From the NCBI RefSeq assembly GCF_019024285.1, contig NZ_WMKZ01000001.1:682001-746000 (forward strand): a stretch of DNA of 64,000 nucleotides, in the 5' to 3' direction. Below, piece after piece: positions 46,905 to 56,471 of this stretch. The stretch's first letter is position 1. Each line of letters opens with the position of its first letter. The notes beneath the pieces were generated by a model, which was given only the letters and a program-made list of their open reading frames with translations, searched no databases and was not told the origin of the DNA. Origin of the DNA: Alkalihalobacterium elongatum. Lineage in GTDB: Bacteria; Bacillota; Bacilli; Bacillales; Bacillaceae_F. The translations under genes and the position numbers were made by a program.

Positions 46905-47099
46905 AAAAATAACAACTTTCCTATTTTATCATACCACTATTGGATGTTGTTCAAAAAGTCTATGAAAAATATCTTGAAAGCACATCTAGATCCAACTTTA
47001 ATGTGCCCCAATGAATGTTTTAGGATAGTTTCGTAAACTATGTTGCTGTTGGGCTGAATTATTTCAAAGCAACAATCTTTGATAAACGATTTATGTTAT

Positions 47100-47128
47100 A
47101 AGACAAATGTGTTTTTCTATGATATGAT
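47100..47128 (+). promoter_or_regulatory. Promoter of the yfkK-like gene
   Basis: AAGACA (47100-47105), a 17-bp spacer and TATGAT (47123-47128; 5 of 6) with an extended -10 TGA. The predicted start is about 30 nt before the ATG. Confidence 0.5.
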
Positions 47129-47164
47129 TACGGCAACAATACCGTATAAGGAAGGGGTTCTAGT

Positions 47165-47386
47165 ATGGACTTGTCTGTATGCAACCGGGAAAATATTGAG
47201 TTTATGTTAGAGGAAATTAAAAAGAAATTACAAATTGTAAATGCAGGAGCATTAAAAGCTAAAAGTTTTGAAACAGATAAATACGAGGAGTTAAAGGATA
47301 TATACGATTTAGTTCAACGTCAAAAAAACTTTAGTGTAAGTGAGTTAGATGCTATTGTTTCCGAATTAGGAAAATTACGTAAATAG
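47165..47386 (+). CDS. DUF1128 protein, YfkK-like
   Basis: 73 aa. NRENIEFMLEEIKKKLQIVNAG, then YEELKDIYDLVQRQKNFSVSELDAIVSELGKLRK, matches the DUF1128 (YfkK) family as I recall it; predicted wholly helical. Function unknown. It is one of only two genes on the plus strand and interrupts the rnc-smc order seen in B. subtilis. The ribosome site is AAGGAAGGGG. Confidence 0.8.
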   Translation: MDLSVCNRENIEFMLEEIKKKLQIVNAGALKAKSFETDKYEELKDIYDLVQRQKNFSVSELDAIVSELGKLRK

Positions 47387-47396
47387 TTTACTACTA

Positions 47397-47436
47397 AGAA
47401 AAGGGGATGACACTCGTCATCCTCTTTTCTTTATCC
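47397..47436. terminator. Bidirectional terminator between convergent genes
   Basis: 15-bp stem (47397-47411 with 47416-47430; one G/A position forms a G-U pair), 4-nt loop ACTC, pyrimidine-rich arms with U tracts at both ends. It directly abuts the stop of the minus-strand gene and follows the yfkK-like stop by about 10 nt. Confidence 0.8.
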
Positions 47437-47841
47437 AGTTTTGCTCTCTTGATTATCTGACCTGTTAGTTGGCTGTACATTTTTTATAATGTTAATAGCG
47501 AACAAAATAACACCTAAAGTGACCAGTATCCCACCGACTCCTATGAAAGGACCAAAAGATTGGTTACCAGTACTAACAAGCATGAATAAACTCACCATCA
47601 TAATTGGTAAACCTAGGTTGTGTAACCAAAAATGGGTAATGCCTAATTTACTTTCCCCAGCTTTTGGAAATATCACATACAAAATTCCTGCTAAAGTCAT
47701 TGCTGTCCAACCTAATAAATTCACATGGGCATGAGTACCAGTAAATTGGAATTGATAAGTCATTGACATATATAATCCCAATAAAACTCCAATAACAAAA
47801 TATAATACCGAGATCTTTATAAACCAAATACCTATTTTCAT
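47431..47841 (-). CDS. Small heme-copper oxidase subunit I-like membrane protein
   Basis: 136 aa with four membrane segments (about 9-28, 40-59, 70-90, 97-119) and a polar C-terminal tail. GTHAHVNLLGW (H37, H39) at the start of helix 2 resembles the N-terminal part of cytochrome oxidase/NO reductase subunit I; H70 and H74 begin helix 3. It is about a quarter of a full subunit I and has no copper-site region, so it cannot be a complete oxidase. It may bind heme or serve in assembly. An AGGAGGG site precedes the ATG. A paired Fnr-like site lies upstream. Confidence 0.7.
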   Translation of the reverse strand: MKIGIWFIKISVLYFVIGVLLGLYMSMTYQFQFTGTHAHVNLLGWTAMTLAGILYVIFPKAGESKLGITHFWLHNLGLPIMMVSLFMLVSTGNQSFGPFIGVGGILVTLGVILFAINIIKNVQPTNRSDNQESKTG

Positions 47842-47919
47842 AATAATCCCTCCTTTTGAATTAATTGTATTTTCCTAAGAAAATAAATATAACAATATTT
47901 TTTACAATTCAAAGTCATA

Positions 47920-47965
47920 TTTTTGTGAGAAAAGTCATGTTCGCATATGACTTTTCTCACAAAAA
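47920..47965. promoter_or_regulatory. Paired Fnr/CRP-like sites in a perfect inverted repeat
   Basis: Two 19-nt arms (47920-47938, 47947-47965) are perfectly complementary around an 8-nt spacer. Each arm carries TGTGA-N6-TCAT: the distal one reads TGTGA-GAAAAG-TCATA (9 of 10 to TGTGA-N6-TCACA), the proximal ends TCATG (8 of 10). The proximal site is centred about 90 bp before the COX1-like start codon and about 45-50 bp before plausible -10 sequences. Confidence 0.5.
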
Positions 47966-48078
47966 TTACCGTGCTATAAAAAAGATGAGTCCAAAATCTA
48001 CACTCAACATTCAAAGATCGATTTGTAACAAATTATCGAGAACAATAAAAAGAGCTGAACTACAGTTCAGCCCCATAA

Positions 48079-48867
48079 TTATAATTGTTCACTTAATTTT
48101 AGTAATGCTTGCTGGGCAGCATGTTGCTCGGCTTCTTTTTTTGAACGTCCTACTCCCACTCCGAGGATTTGTTCATTTAATAATACTTCTGACACAAATT
48201 CACGACTATGCGCTGGTCCTCTTTCCTGAACAATTTCGTAATGAATTTGACCGATGTTATCTCGTTGGACAAATTCTTGCAATTGACTCTTGAAATCCAT
48301 CATATGCGAAAAAGCACCGTCATTAATTTTAGGATAGATCGTTTTATCTAGAAAAAAGTATACAGCTTCAAGTCCTTGATCTAAGTAAAGTGATCCAATA
48401 AAAGATTCGAAAACATCAGCAAGCAGCGCAGGTCGTTGTCTACCACCTGTCATTTCTTCTCCCTTCCCTAACAATACTAATTCCCCAAATGATAATTCAT
48501 TTGCTAGATTTGCTAAAGAAGCTTCGCAGACAATGGCAGCACGCAGCTTGGTCATATCTCCTTCACTCATCGTCTCAAACTTTTTATATAAATATTGTGA
48601 AACTGCTAACTCTAATACCGCATCTCCTAAAAATTCAAGTCTTTCATTATCTTGACTCGAGTTAATTCGATGCTCATTCACATAGGATGAATGAGTGAAA
48701 GCTTGTATAAGTAACTTATGGTTTTTAAATTCTATATCAATACTTTTAAGCAATAAGTCAAACTTTTCTTTTTGTTTTAATGATAAAGTTAGCCTTCTTG
48801 GTGGTCTTTTTCGATCTCCATGGTTATTAGAATATCTTTTCCGATAATGTCTTGAAGAATTTGGCAT
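48079..48867 (-). CDS. rnc: Ribonuclease III
   Basis: 262 aa. The catalytic [13 protein letters not shown] signature, [17 protein letters not shown], and a C-terminal double-stranded RNA-binding domain (about 185-255) are present. A basic N-terminal tail ([20 protein letters not shown]) is longer than in many homologues. It processes rRNA and double-stranded RNA. It is separated from acpP by a palindromic element. Confidence 0.96.
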   Translation of the reverse strand: MPNSSRHYRKRYSNNHGDRKRPPRRLTLSLKQKEKFDLLLKSIDIEFKNHKLLIQAFTHSSYVNEHRINSSQDNERLEFLGDAVLELAVSQYLYKKFETMSEGDMTKLRAAIVCEASLANLANELSFGELVLLGKGEEMTGGRQRPALLADVFESFIGSLYLDQGLEAVYFFLDKTIYPKINDGAFSHMMDFKSQLQEFVQRDNIGQIHYEIVQERGPAHSREFVSEVLLNEQILGVGVGRSKKEAEQHAAQQALLKLSEQL

Positions 48868-48905
48868 GTCTTACCTCCAAACTGCCTATGCTATGATGAA
48901 AAGTA

Positions 48906-48992
48906 AGAGGCTGACTCACAGGTGCTGACTCCCTAGCTTATGTATACTATACAGTTTAAGGTGCCCGACACAACTTATGAGTTAGCCTCTTC
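48906..48992. repeat. Palindromic intergenic element A
   Basis: An imperfect inverted repeat of about 87 bp between acpP and rnc. Ends AAGAGGCTGACTCA and TGAGTTAGCCTCTT pair at 13 of 14 positions, with inner GGTGCTGACT and GGTGCCCGACAC-like blocks. No gene is inside. The ends match the sucCD and rpmB terminators and element B, suggesting a dispersed short palindrome family. Confidence 0.6.
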
Positions 48993-49023
48993 ATATAGGT
49001 TCACTACAAACCTTTACTATAAA

Positions 49024-49257
49024 CTACTGTTGGCTTTGAATGTAGCTTACAACATCCTGAACAGTAGAAATTTTTTCAGCATCTTCATCAGAAATCTCAA
49101 GGTCAAACTCGTCCTCTAATTCCATAACAAGCTCAACAACATCTAATGAATCTGCACCAAGATCGTCTTTGAATGAAGATTCAGGCTTTACCTCTGACTC
49201 TTCTACTCCAAGACGGTCAACGATAATTTTAGTAATACGATCTAAAGTCTCTGCCAT
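49024..49257 (-). CDS. acpP: Acyl carrier protein
   Basis: 77 aa from [10 protein letters not shown], preceded by GAGGAGGTGAACGG; seven upstream codons excluded. The phosphopantetheine serine is S37 in [17 protein letters not shown]. Acidic throughout. It carries acyl chains in fatty acid synthesis. It is last of the fapR-plsX-fabD-fabG-acpP run. Confidence 0.97.
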   Translation of the reverse strand: MAETLDRITKIIVDRLGVEESEVKPESSFKDDLGADSLDVVELVMELEDEFDLEISDEDAEKISTVQDVVSYIQSQQ

Positions 49258-49377
49258 CTTCCGTTCACCTCCTCTCAAAACTTAAACTATTTTGCTTTAT
49301 GTACAAAACAACATCGTATCTATTTTGCATGATAGGATTGATAAAAGCAAATCCTTTCTCTAAAAATAGGAGATTTG

Positions 49378-50121
49378 TTATGGCATGTACATTCCGCCAT
49401 CTACATGCAGTGTTTGACCTGTCATATAACTACTATCCTCTGATGCTAAAAAGCGAACAACTCGCGCTATTTCTTGTGGCTGTCCAAGTTTAGATAAAGG
49501 AATTTGGCTTAGCATACCTTCTTTAATATCCTCCGTTAAATTATCTGTCATATCCGTCTCAATGAAACCAGGTGCAACAGCATTAACAGTAATATTACGA
49601 TTTGCTAATTCGCGCGCTAACGACTTCGTTAAACCAATGACACCAGCTTTTGCTGCAACATAATTGGCTTGACCCGCATTACCTAACACACCAACAACAG
49701 ATGAGATATTTATAATACGGCCTGACCGTTGCTTCATCATTTGACGAGTAACAGCTTTAGCACAGTGGAAAACGCCTTTTAAATTCGTATTAAGAACAGC
49801 ATCCCAATCTTCATCCTTCATTCTCATAACAAGAGTATCACGGGTAATTCCTGCATTATTTACTAAAATATCTAGGGAGCCGTATGTAGAAATGACTTCT
49901 TTTACCATACTTTGAACTGCTTCACTATCAGCCACATCTGCTTGGATTGCAATCGCTTCACCGCCATTATTGACAATCTCATTTACGACTGCTTCAGCCT
50001 TATCTTTACTACCTGCATAGTTTACAGCTACCTTGGCACCGTTTTGTGCTAATTCTAGAGCAATTGCTTTTCCTATCCCTCTAGAAGCACCTGTTACAAG
50101 TGCTACTTTTCCATTAAGCAT
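49378..50121 (-). CDS. fabG: FabG, 3-oxoacyl-ACP reductase
   Basis: 247 aa SDR. NADPH-binding [12 protein letters not shown] at 10-21, N114, S141, Y154 and K158 (YVAAK) form the catalytic tetrad. It reduces 3-ketoacyl-ACP in each elongation cycle. It follows fabD by 3 nt. Confidence 0.97.
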   Translation of the reverse strand: MLNGKVALVTGASRGIGKAIALELAQNGAKVAVNYAGSKDKAEAVVNEIVNNGGEAIAIQADVADSEAVQSMVKEVISTYGSLDILVNNAGITRDTLVMRMKDEDWDAVLNTNLKGVFHCAKAVTRQMMKQRSGRIINISSVVGVLGNAGQANYVAAKAGVIGLTKSLARELANRNITVNAVAPGFIETDMTDNLTEDIKEGMLSQIPLSKLGQPQEIARVVRFLASEDSSYMTGQTLHVDGGMYMP

Positions 50122-50124
50122 AGC

Positions 50125-51066
50125 CTATTCTCCTTTCATTTTTGCTACCATTGCATGAATGGACTCTATGTCACTTATTGCAAAAACATTTACTCTTCGC
50201 TGTACTTTACGTACTAAACCACTTAAAACATTTCCAGCTCCAATTTCCACAAATGTATCTACACCGAGATCAATTAATCTACGCACAGTATCTTCCCACA
50301 GTACAGGTGAGTATACTTGTTCTATTAGTTTATTTTTAATGTCAGGAGCTTCCGTCACAACATCGGCTGTTACATTTGCAATTACAGGAACTTTTGCTTC
50401 CGTGATTGAGATACCATCTAGTACAGTAGCCAACTTTTCAGCTGCAGGCTTCATTAAGGAAGAATGAAAAGGACCACTAACTTGTAATGGTATAGTACGC
50501 TTAGCCCCTTTTTCTTTTGCTAGTTCCGAAGCTTTTCGTACGCCTTCTGCTGTACCACTAATAACTATTTGACCAGGACAATTTAAGTTAGCTAGTTGAA
50601 CAGAGTCCCCATTTTTTGAAACTTCTTCAGTCACTTCTTCTAAAACAGTTCTTTCCATACCAAGTATAGCAGCCATCGCTCCTTCCCCAGCAGGAACTGC
50701 CTCTTCCATAAACAATCCGCGCTGTCTAACTGCGCGAACAGCATCTTCAAACGTTAAACTTTGCGCACACACAAGAGCACTATACTCTCCTAGGCTGTGA
50801 CCCGCAACGTAATCAGGAGTGATATTATACTCTTTTAAAGCTTCAAGTACTGCAACACTCATCGTAAGTAGAGCTGGCTGCGTATTTTCAGTACGCTTAA
50901 GTTGGTCTTCAGGGCCATTTAACATTATATCGGATAATGCGTATCCTAACTGCTCATCAGCCGTAGCAAAGACTTTCTCGATGTCTGGTTTACTTTCAAT
51001 AAGAGATTGTCCCATCCCTACAAATTGTGATCCTTGTCCTGGAAAGATAAACGCTATTTTCCCCAT
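50125..51066 (-). CDS. fabD: FabD, malonyl-CoA:ACP transacylase
   Basis: 313 aa from MGKIAFIFPGQGSQ, preceded by AAAGGAGAAAA; 16 upstream codons excluded. Active-site S91 in GHSLGEYSAL and the histidine in GPFHSSLM are present. It loads malonyl groups on ACP. Its start overlaps the plsX 3' region without sharing a stop. Confidence 0.97.
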   Translation of the reverse strand: MGKIAFIFPGQGSQFVGMGQSLIESKPDIEKVFATADEQLGYALSDIMLNGPEDQLKRTENTQPALLTMSVAVLEALKEYNITPDYVAGHSLGEYSALVCAQSLTFEDAVRAVRQRGLFMEEAVPAGEGAMAAILGMERTVLEEVTEEVSKNGDSVQLANLNCPGQIVISGTAEGVRKASELAKEKGAKRTIPLQVSGPFHSSLMKPAAEKLATVLDGISITEAKVPVIANVTADVVTEAPDIKNKLIEQVYSPVLWEDTVRRLIDLGVDTFVEIGAGNVLSGLVRKVQRRVNVFAISDIESIHAMVAKMKGE

Positions 51067-51079
51067 CTTTTTTTCTCCT

Positions 51080-52078
51080 TTACTCTGATTGACGATTGTA
51101 CTTAGCGACTTCATTTTTTATTGTTGTTACAACTTGCTGTTCTACCATTTCTCTAGCTTGAACAATCGTATGATAAAATGCCACCTGATCCGATGACCCA
51201 TGAGACTTAATAACAGGGGCTTTTAAACCAAATAATGCAGCCCCTCCATATTCTGAATAATCCATCGTCTTCTTTATTTTTAGAAATCTCGGTTTTAATA
51301 ATCCCGCTACTAGTTTATTGAAAACATTACTAGTAAGTTCTCTTTTTAAAATCGTAAATAAAGAAGCTGCTGCTCCTTCAGTCGCTTTCAGTACGATATT
51401 TCCAGTAAACCCATCACAGACAACGACATCAACAGCACCATTTAATAAATCTCTAGCTTCAACATTACCTACAAAATTAAGTTCTAAATCTTTTAATAAT
51501 GGAAAAGTTAATTTTGTTAGTTCATTTCCCTTACCATCTTCGGTTCCAACATTTAGTAAGCCAACTCTTGGTCGATTTACTTTACGAACCATCTGCATAT
51601 AAATACTACCCATAATTGCATATTGATTTAAGTGCTCTGGCTTAGCATCCATATTAGCACCAACATCAAGAATTAAGAAACCTTCCCCTGTAACTGTTGG
51701 CAACATTGGTGCTAATGCTGGTCGATCAATTCCGTTAATTCTACCTACATAAAGAAGACCAGCCGCCATTAATGCCCCTGTGTTCCCAGCAGATATACAC
51801 GCATCAGCTCGTCCTTCTTTTACTTCTTTTACTGCTAAGACCATAGATGCATCCCTTTTACGTCGTACTGCTGTAGCAGGTGAATCATCATCTTCAATTT
51901 TTTCTTCAGTATGTAAAATCGTAATACGATCACTGGGCTGAATATGTTTTATGATTTCTGTTTCATTTCCTACTAGTGTAATAGATAGGTCAGGAAATTC
52001 TTTTAGAGCTTTTACGGCTGCATCTATAGATGCTTTAGGTGCCTTATCCCCGCCCATAGCATCAATTGCGAGTTTCAT
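51080..52078 (-). CDS. plsX: PlsX, acyl-ACP:phosphate acyltransferase
   Basis: 332 aa from [16 protein letters not shown], preceded by [25 protein letters not shown] and [14 protein letters not shown] are conserved. It makes acyl-phosphate for phospholipid synthesis by PlsY. It follows fapR by about 136 nt, with no clear promoter in the gap. Confidence 0.97.
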   Translation of the reverse strand: MKLAIDAMGGDKAPKASIDAAVKALKEFPDLSITLVGNETEIIKHIQPSDRITILHTEEKIEDDDSPATAVRRKRDASMVLAVKEVKEGRADACISAGNTGALMAAGLLYVGRINGIDRPALAPMLPTVTGEGFLILDVGANMDAKPEHLNQYAIMGSIYMQMVRKVNRPRVGLLNVGTEDGKGNELTKLTFPLLKDLELNFVGNVEARDLLNGAVDVVVCDGFTGNIVLKATEGAAASLFTILKRELTSNVFNKLVAGLLKPRFLKIKKTMDYSEYGGAALFGLKAPVIKSHGSSDQVAFYHTIVQAREMVEQQVVTTIKNEVAKYNRQSE

Positions 52079-52214
52079 GTTAGCAACCCTCATTTCTTAA
52101 TCGGTCCATACTAGTTTATATATCGATTGCCTCATTTCCTGCTTTTTATAACAAAAAGGCCAGCTAAACCTTTTGACAAATCCACCTAAAAAATGTCAAT
52201 AATCGATACTACTC

Positions 52215-52772
52215 TCAGGATTGTTTTGACCTAAACATAACAAATTCTCCAGAGAAGACTTGCTCTTGGTCAACAAAACTATTAACTTCTACAATCGTTC
52301 TGTCTTTTTCATGCTTAATGACTTTTGCTTTTGCAATTACTCGTTCACCAACCTTCACTTGACGAGTAAACCTAATGGTTGCCTTGGCTGTTAAAGCAAG
52401 TTCATCATTTATTATTGCAACAGCTAAAGAATTCGCCTGAGCAAATAAATGATGCCCACGAGCTATTTTTGTTCTTGAAAAAACTTGTTCATTTCCAATT
52501 TGTAATATTGATATCGCACTTTCATCAAGTTGAAGATCAATCACTTCACCAATAACTTCTTCAATCGGTAATGCTTTCACTTCATCTAGTTGTTGTTTTG
52601 CAACATCTTTAATTCTTTCTCTTAACTCTGGTATCGATAATTCCATTCGGTCTAATCTAACAGTTTGAACGCTAACTAAAAATGTCTTCGCTAGTTCCTC
52701 ATCTGTTACAAAAGGATTTTTTTTGATAGTTTCCTGTAACAGCTTTTGGCGTTCTTTCTTAGATTTTTTCAT
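52215..52772 (-). CDS. fapR: FapR, malonyl-CoA-responsive lipid repressor
   Basis: 185 aa from [16 protein letters not shown], seven bases after GGTGG. N-terminal DeoR-like HTH ([33 protein letters not shown]) and C-terminal hot-dog domain with [24 protein letters not shown]-like residues that bind malonyl-CoA. It represses lipid genes, including its own operon. A FapR-like operator lies just upstream. Confidence 0.96.
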   Translation of the reverse strand: MKKSKKERQKLLQETIKKNPFVTDEELAKTFLVSVQTVRLDRMELSIPELRERIKDVAKQQLDEVKALPIEEVIGEVIDLQLDESAISILQIGNEQVFSRTKIARGHHLFAQANSLAVAIINDELALTAKATIRFTRQVKVGERVIAKAKVIKHEKDRTIVEVNSFVDQEQVFSGEFVMFRSKQS

Positions 52773-52792
52773 GTACGCCACCATCCAAAATA

Positions 52793-52841
52793 TATGACTA
52801 GGTACTAATAGTAGTATATAATTGCAGCTACTAAATAGCAA
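52793..52841 (-). promoter_or_regulatory. fapR promoter with FapR operator
   Basis: TTGCTA (52836-52841), 17-bp spacer, TATACT (52813-52818). The predicted start near 52806 lies within TTAGTACCTAGTCATA (52793-52809), which contains the FapR half-site TTAGTACC. The overlap of operator and start site fits autorepression. Confidence 0.65.
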
Positions 52842-52844
52842 TAG

Positions 52845-54887
52845 TTAATCTAATTTTTCACCACTTAGTAAACCTTGCTCCTCTAGAAAATAAACTAGAG
52901 GTTTAAATTCATCACCTTTCCAAAATTCCGAGGAGTTTACAAATTCAACAGCATCTTGTCTAGCTACTTCTAACGCCCTATAATCGTGGACAACATCGGC
53001 TATCTTGAAGTTTGGTAGTCCACTTTGTTTTTGACCAAAGAAATCACCTGGTCCACGAAGTTCGAGGTCTCGTTCTGAAAGGGTAAATCCATCATTCGTT
53101 TCTGTCATGATCCTCATCCGCTCTTTTCCTACATCTGATTTTGGATCTGCAAGTAATATACAATAAGATTGATGTTCCCCACGTCCGACACGCCCTCTAA
53201 GTTGGTGTAGTTGAGCTAAACCAAACCTTTCCGCGTCGTATATAAGCATAATTGTTGCATTTGGAACATTTACACCTACTTCGACAACTGTTGTTGATAC
53301 GAGAATTTGTGATCTATTCTTACTAAACTCCTCCATTACTTCGTCTTTCTCGGAAGAATGTAATCTCCCGTGCATTAACCCTACTTTGTATTCTTTAAAA
53401 TGTGCTTGTAATATCGCATGAACATCGATTGCATTTTGGACATCCAGCTTCTCTGATTCTTCTATTAGCGGACAGATTACATAGGCTTGGTGTCCTTTTT
53501 TTAATTCTTTTTCAATAAAGTGTAATACTCTTTCTAACATGTCATGCTTAACCCAGTAAGTTTCAATTGTCTTCCTACCTGCTGGCATTTCATCAATAAT
53601 TGAAACATCCATATCACCAAATACTGAAATAGCTAACGTGCGTGGAATTGGTGTGGCTGTCATAAACAACACATCTGGATTTTCTCCTTTATCACGAAGA
53701 ATACGACGTTGCTCAACACCAAATCGATGCTGTTCATCTGTAATAACTAAACCCAGTTTTTGAAAATGAACATCTTCTTGTATTAGCGCATGCGTACCAA
53801 TAATGACATGTGTTTCACCTGCTTTGATTTTCTCTAACTGTTCTCGACGTTTTTTCCCTTTCACAGAACCTGATAACAACGCAACCTCGATCCCTAAAGG
53901 AGAAAGTAACTCTGTTATAGAATTTACATGTTGCTCTGCAAGGATTTCTGTTGGTACCATTAAGGCTGCTTGGTAGCCAGCATCGACAGTAGCATACATA
54001 GCGATTGCAGCTACAACAGTTTTACCCGAACCAACATCGCCCTGTAATAATCGGTTCATCCGGTAATCTGAACTTAAATCCTTCATAATTTCGTCAACGA
54101 CTCTTTGTTGTGCACTTGTTAACGGAAATGGTAAAGAATGTATGAACTGATCAACTTTTTCGGTAGTAACTGGCATGGGTAATCCTTTTGTTTGTTCACG
54201 TTTAAATTTTCGAAACGCTTGCATCTTTAATTGGAAAAGGAGAAATTCCTCGTACACCATTCGTCTACGAGCTTGTTTAACAAGTTCAGTCGATTGAGGG
54301 TAATGAAGCCTAAGAACAGCTTCTTTTTTTGGAAGTAGTTTATATTTCTCGAGAATAAAAGGCGGGAGTACATCCTTTATTTCATTTCCATACTCCTTTA
54401 AACCTTGATAAATGATTTTTTTTAACGTTCCCATTTTTAAACTTCCACCGACTGAATAAACGGGTGCAAGTTCATTTTGTCTAGAGGCTTCACCGACTTT
54501 AAATTCACTTACGGTTAGTGTAAGGCGGTGACGGTCCCATTTTCCTGTCAGGGTAATTGTGTTACCAATTTGTAATTGCTTTTTTACAAAACCTTGGTTA
54601 AAAAAAACAGCAGTAATAAGTACATTTTCGATAAGAACTCTAACTGATAACCTTGTTTTTTTCTTTCCAAAGTAACGAACAGACGGTTCACTATGAATGA
54701 CTCCTTCAAGTGTAATTCGTTCGTCGTGGTTAACTTCATGAATTTCTCTAATACGATAGTCCTCATAACGAAATGGGTAGTATTCAAGTAAATCGCCAAT
54801 CGTGTATATACCTAAGTTCCCCAACTGTTTTGCAGTTTCCTCGCCCACTCCCTTAATATTGGTTACAGGTTGTGCTATTTCGTTCAT
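52845..54887 (-). CDS. recG: RecG, branched DNA helicase
   Basis: 680 aa. N-terminal wedge/OB domain, helicase Walker A GDVGSGKTVVAAIA near 277-290, DEQHRFGVEQR (motif II), and C-terminal motifs including LHQLRGRVGRGEHQSYC. It regresses stalled forks and resolves Holliday junctions. Its ATG overlaps the sdaAA stop by 4 nt. Confidence 0.97.
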   Translation of the reverse strand: MNEIAQPVTNIKGVGEETAKQLGNLGIYTIGDLLEYYPFRYEDYRIREIHEVNHDERITLEGVIHSEPSVRYFGKKKTRLSVRVLIENVLITAVFFNQGFVKKQLQIGNTITLTGKWDRHRLTLTVSEFKVGEASRQNELAPVYSVGGSLKMGTLKKIIYQGLKEYGNEIKDVLPPFILEKYKLLPKKEAVLRLHYPQSTELVKQARRRMVYEEFLLFQLKMQAFRKFKREQTKGLPMPVTTEKVDQFIHSLPFPLTSAQQRVVDEIMKDLSSDYRMNRLLQGDVGSGKTVVAAIAMYATVDAGYQAALMVPTEILAEQHVNSITELLSPLGIEVALLSGSVKGKKRREQLEKIKAGETHVIIGTHALIQEDVHFQKLGLVITDEQHRFGVEQRRILRDKGENPDVLFMTATPIPRTLAISVFGDMDVSIIDEMPAGRKTIETYWVKHDMLERVLHFIEKELKKGHQAYVICPLIEESEKLDVQNAIDVHAILQAHFKEYKVGLMHGRLHSSEKDEVMEEFSKNRSQILVSTTVVEVGVNVPNATIMLIYDAERFGLAQLHQLRGRVGRGEHQSYCILLADPKSDVGKERMRIMTETNDGFTLSERDLELRGPGDFFGQKQSGLPNFKIADVVHDYRALEVARQDAVEFVNSSEFWKGDEFKPLVYFLEEQGLLSGEKLD

Positions 54888-55771
54888 TTTTTATCTAGTG
54901 GTATCCCAAATATTTTTGCTTCTAACTCTCGGCCAGTTGGGGTAGCCGCTAATCCACCTTGTGCTGTTTCACGTAAAGCAATTGGCATTGTCTGCCCAAT
55001 TTTGTACATAGCATCTATAACCTCATCACATGGGATACGGCTCGTAATACCCGCTAATGCCATATCGGCAGCTGTGATCGCGATTGCAGCCCCCATGGCA
55101 TTCCTTTTAATACATGGTACTTCCACTAAGCCTGCTACAGGATCACAAACAAGTCCAAGCATATTTTTTAAGGCAATCGCCATTGCCACAGCTGATTGAC
55201 TAGGTGGTCCTCCAGCTAATTCAACAATAGCAGCTGCTGCCATACCTGTTGCTGAACCTACCTCTGCTTGACATCCTCCTGCTGCTCCAGAAATGGAAGC
55301 ATTATTAGCTACAACAAATCCAAATGCTCCTGCAGTAAAAAGAAACCGGACTTTTTGTTCTTTAGTAGGGTTGAGTTTATTTTGGAGTCCAAAAAGTGTC
55401 CCAGGCACAACACCAGCAGAACCTGCAGTTGGGGTTGCACAAATCGTTCCCATTGCTGCATTTACTTCATTTGTAGCTATAGCCTTACTAACAGCATCAA
55501 GCAGAATATCTCCAGTAAGGGACTTTCCAGATTTAATATACTCTTGAAGTAATACCGCGTCTCCACCTGTTAAACCTGACACCGATTTGATCTTTTCTTT
55601 AATTCCGCGATTAACCGCCTCTTCCATAATATCGAGGTTTTTTTCCATTATTGAAAAGACCATTTCTCGACTTTTTTCTGTGACTTCCATCTCTTGTTGT
55701 ATCATTACTTCAGAAATGGGGATTTGTTTTGAGTCCGCTAATTCAATTAATTCCGCAACATTACGAAACAT
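54884..55771 (-). CDS. sdaAA: L-serine dehydratase, alpha subunit
   Basis: 295 aa. Cysteines for the 4Fe-4S cluster lie in ICATPTAGSAG, GGCQAEVGSA, LVCDPVAGLVEVPC. It deaminates L-serine to pyruvate with SdaAB. It follows sdaAB by 17 nt and overlaps recG. Confidence 0.95.
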   Translation of the reverse strand: MFRNVAELIELADSKQIPISEVMIQQEMEVTEKSREMVFSIMEKNLDIMEEAVNRGIKEKIKSVSGLTGGDAVLLQEYIKSGKSLTGDILLDAVSKAIATNEVNAAMGTICATPTAGSAGVVPGTLFGLQNKLNPTKEQKVRFLFTAGAFGFVVANNASISGAAGGCQAEVGSATGMAAAAIVELAGGPPSQSAVAMAIALKNMLGLVCDPVAGLVEVPCIKRNAMGAAIAITAADMALAGITSRIPCDEVIDAMYKIGQTMPIALRETAQGGLAATPTGRELEAKIFGIPLDKK

Positions 55772-55788
55772 AGTTAACCTCCAAGTCG

Positions 55789-56460
55789 TTAATCATGGAT
55801 TTTTGTCACTTTATTAATATTTGGTAGTGCTTCCATTTCTTTAAGCAAAACCTCATCCACATTTTGGTCAACTTCAATAACCATTAAAGCCTCTTGACCT
55901 TTTTCTTTTCTGGACACTTCCATATGTCCTATGTTTATTTGATATTTAGCTAAGATGTTAGAAACATTCGCAATGACTCCATAACGATCATTATGAACTA
56001 CTAGAATCGCGGGGTGATTTCCAGAAAGCTTTAAATCAAAACCGTTTAATTCAATAATTTCGATCTTCCCACCACCAATAGAAATACCAACTAACTCTAG
56101 TTTGTCTTTTTCATCTCCAAGAATAACCTTTGCAGTGTTAGGATGGTCTGTTACTGCTTCCTCTTCATGAAAATTAATTTCGATCGTTTTAGTCTCTGCA
56201 ATTTTGATAGCGTTAGTAATCCGCTTATCAAATGTATCAAAGTCTAATAGGCCGCCTACTATGGCTACATCAGTACCATGTCCTTTATACGTCTTTGCAA
56301 AAGAACCGTAAAAATAAATATTAGCCCATTTCGGTTCTCTTCCAAAAAGCGTTCTAGCAACGCGACCGATTCGTGCCGCACCTGCAGTGTGTGAACTTGA
56401 AGGTCCAATCATGACTGGACCAATAATGTCAAAAACTGTGCGATACTTCAAATCATTCAC
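55789..56460 (-). CDS. sdaAB: L-serine dehydratase, beta subunit
   Basis: 223 aa. GPSSSHTAGAARIGRVAR is the signature of the catalytic N-terminal fold; an ACT domain (about 147-220) may sense serine. Partner of SdaAA. It is preceded by palindromic element B. Confidence 0.95.
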   Translation of the reverse strand: MNDLKYRTVFDIIGPVMIGPSSSHTAGAARIGRVARTLFGREPKWANIYFYGSFAKTYKGHGTDVAIVGGLLDFDTFDKRITNAIKIAETKTIEINFHEEEAVTDHPNTAKVILGDEKDKLELVGISIGGGKIEIIELNGFDLKLSGNHPAILVVHNDRYGVIANVSNILAKYQINIGHMEVSRKEKGQEALMVIEVDQNVDEVLLKEMEALPNINKVTKIHD

Positions 56461-56471
56461 CTCTTTTTAAA

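Larger units (their letters stand above)
46761..47164. other. Divergent intergenic region upstream of smc and yfkK
   Basis: About 400 bp without a gene. It holds the nested palindrome and smc promoter (46825-46904), a 7-bp hairpin ATAGTTT/AAACTAT (47025-47041) and the plus-strand promoter of the yfkK-like gene (47100-47128). Nothing coding is visible. Confidence 0.6.

Noticed and set aside
47865-48293. 142-codon plus-strand ORF across the rnc 3' end
   Set aside because: Runs through the 19-bp inverted repeat and antisense rnc; no ribosome site.
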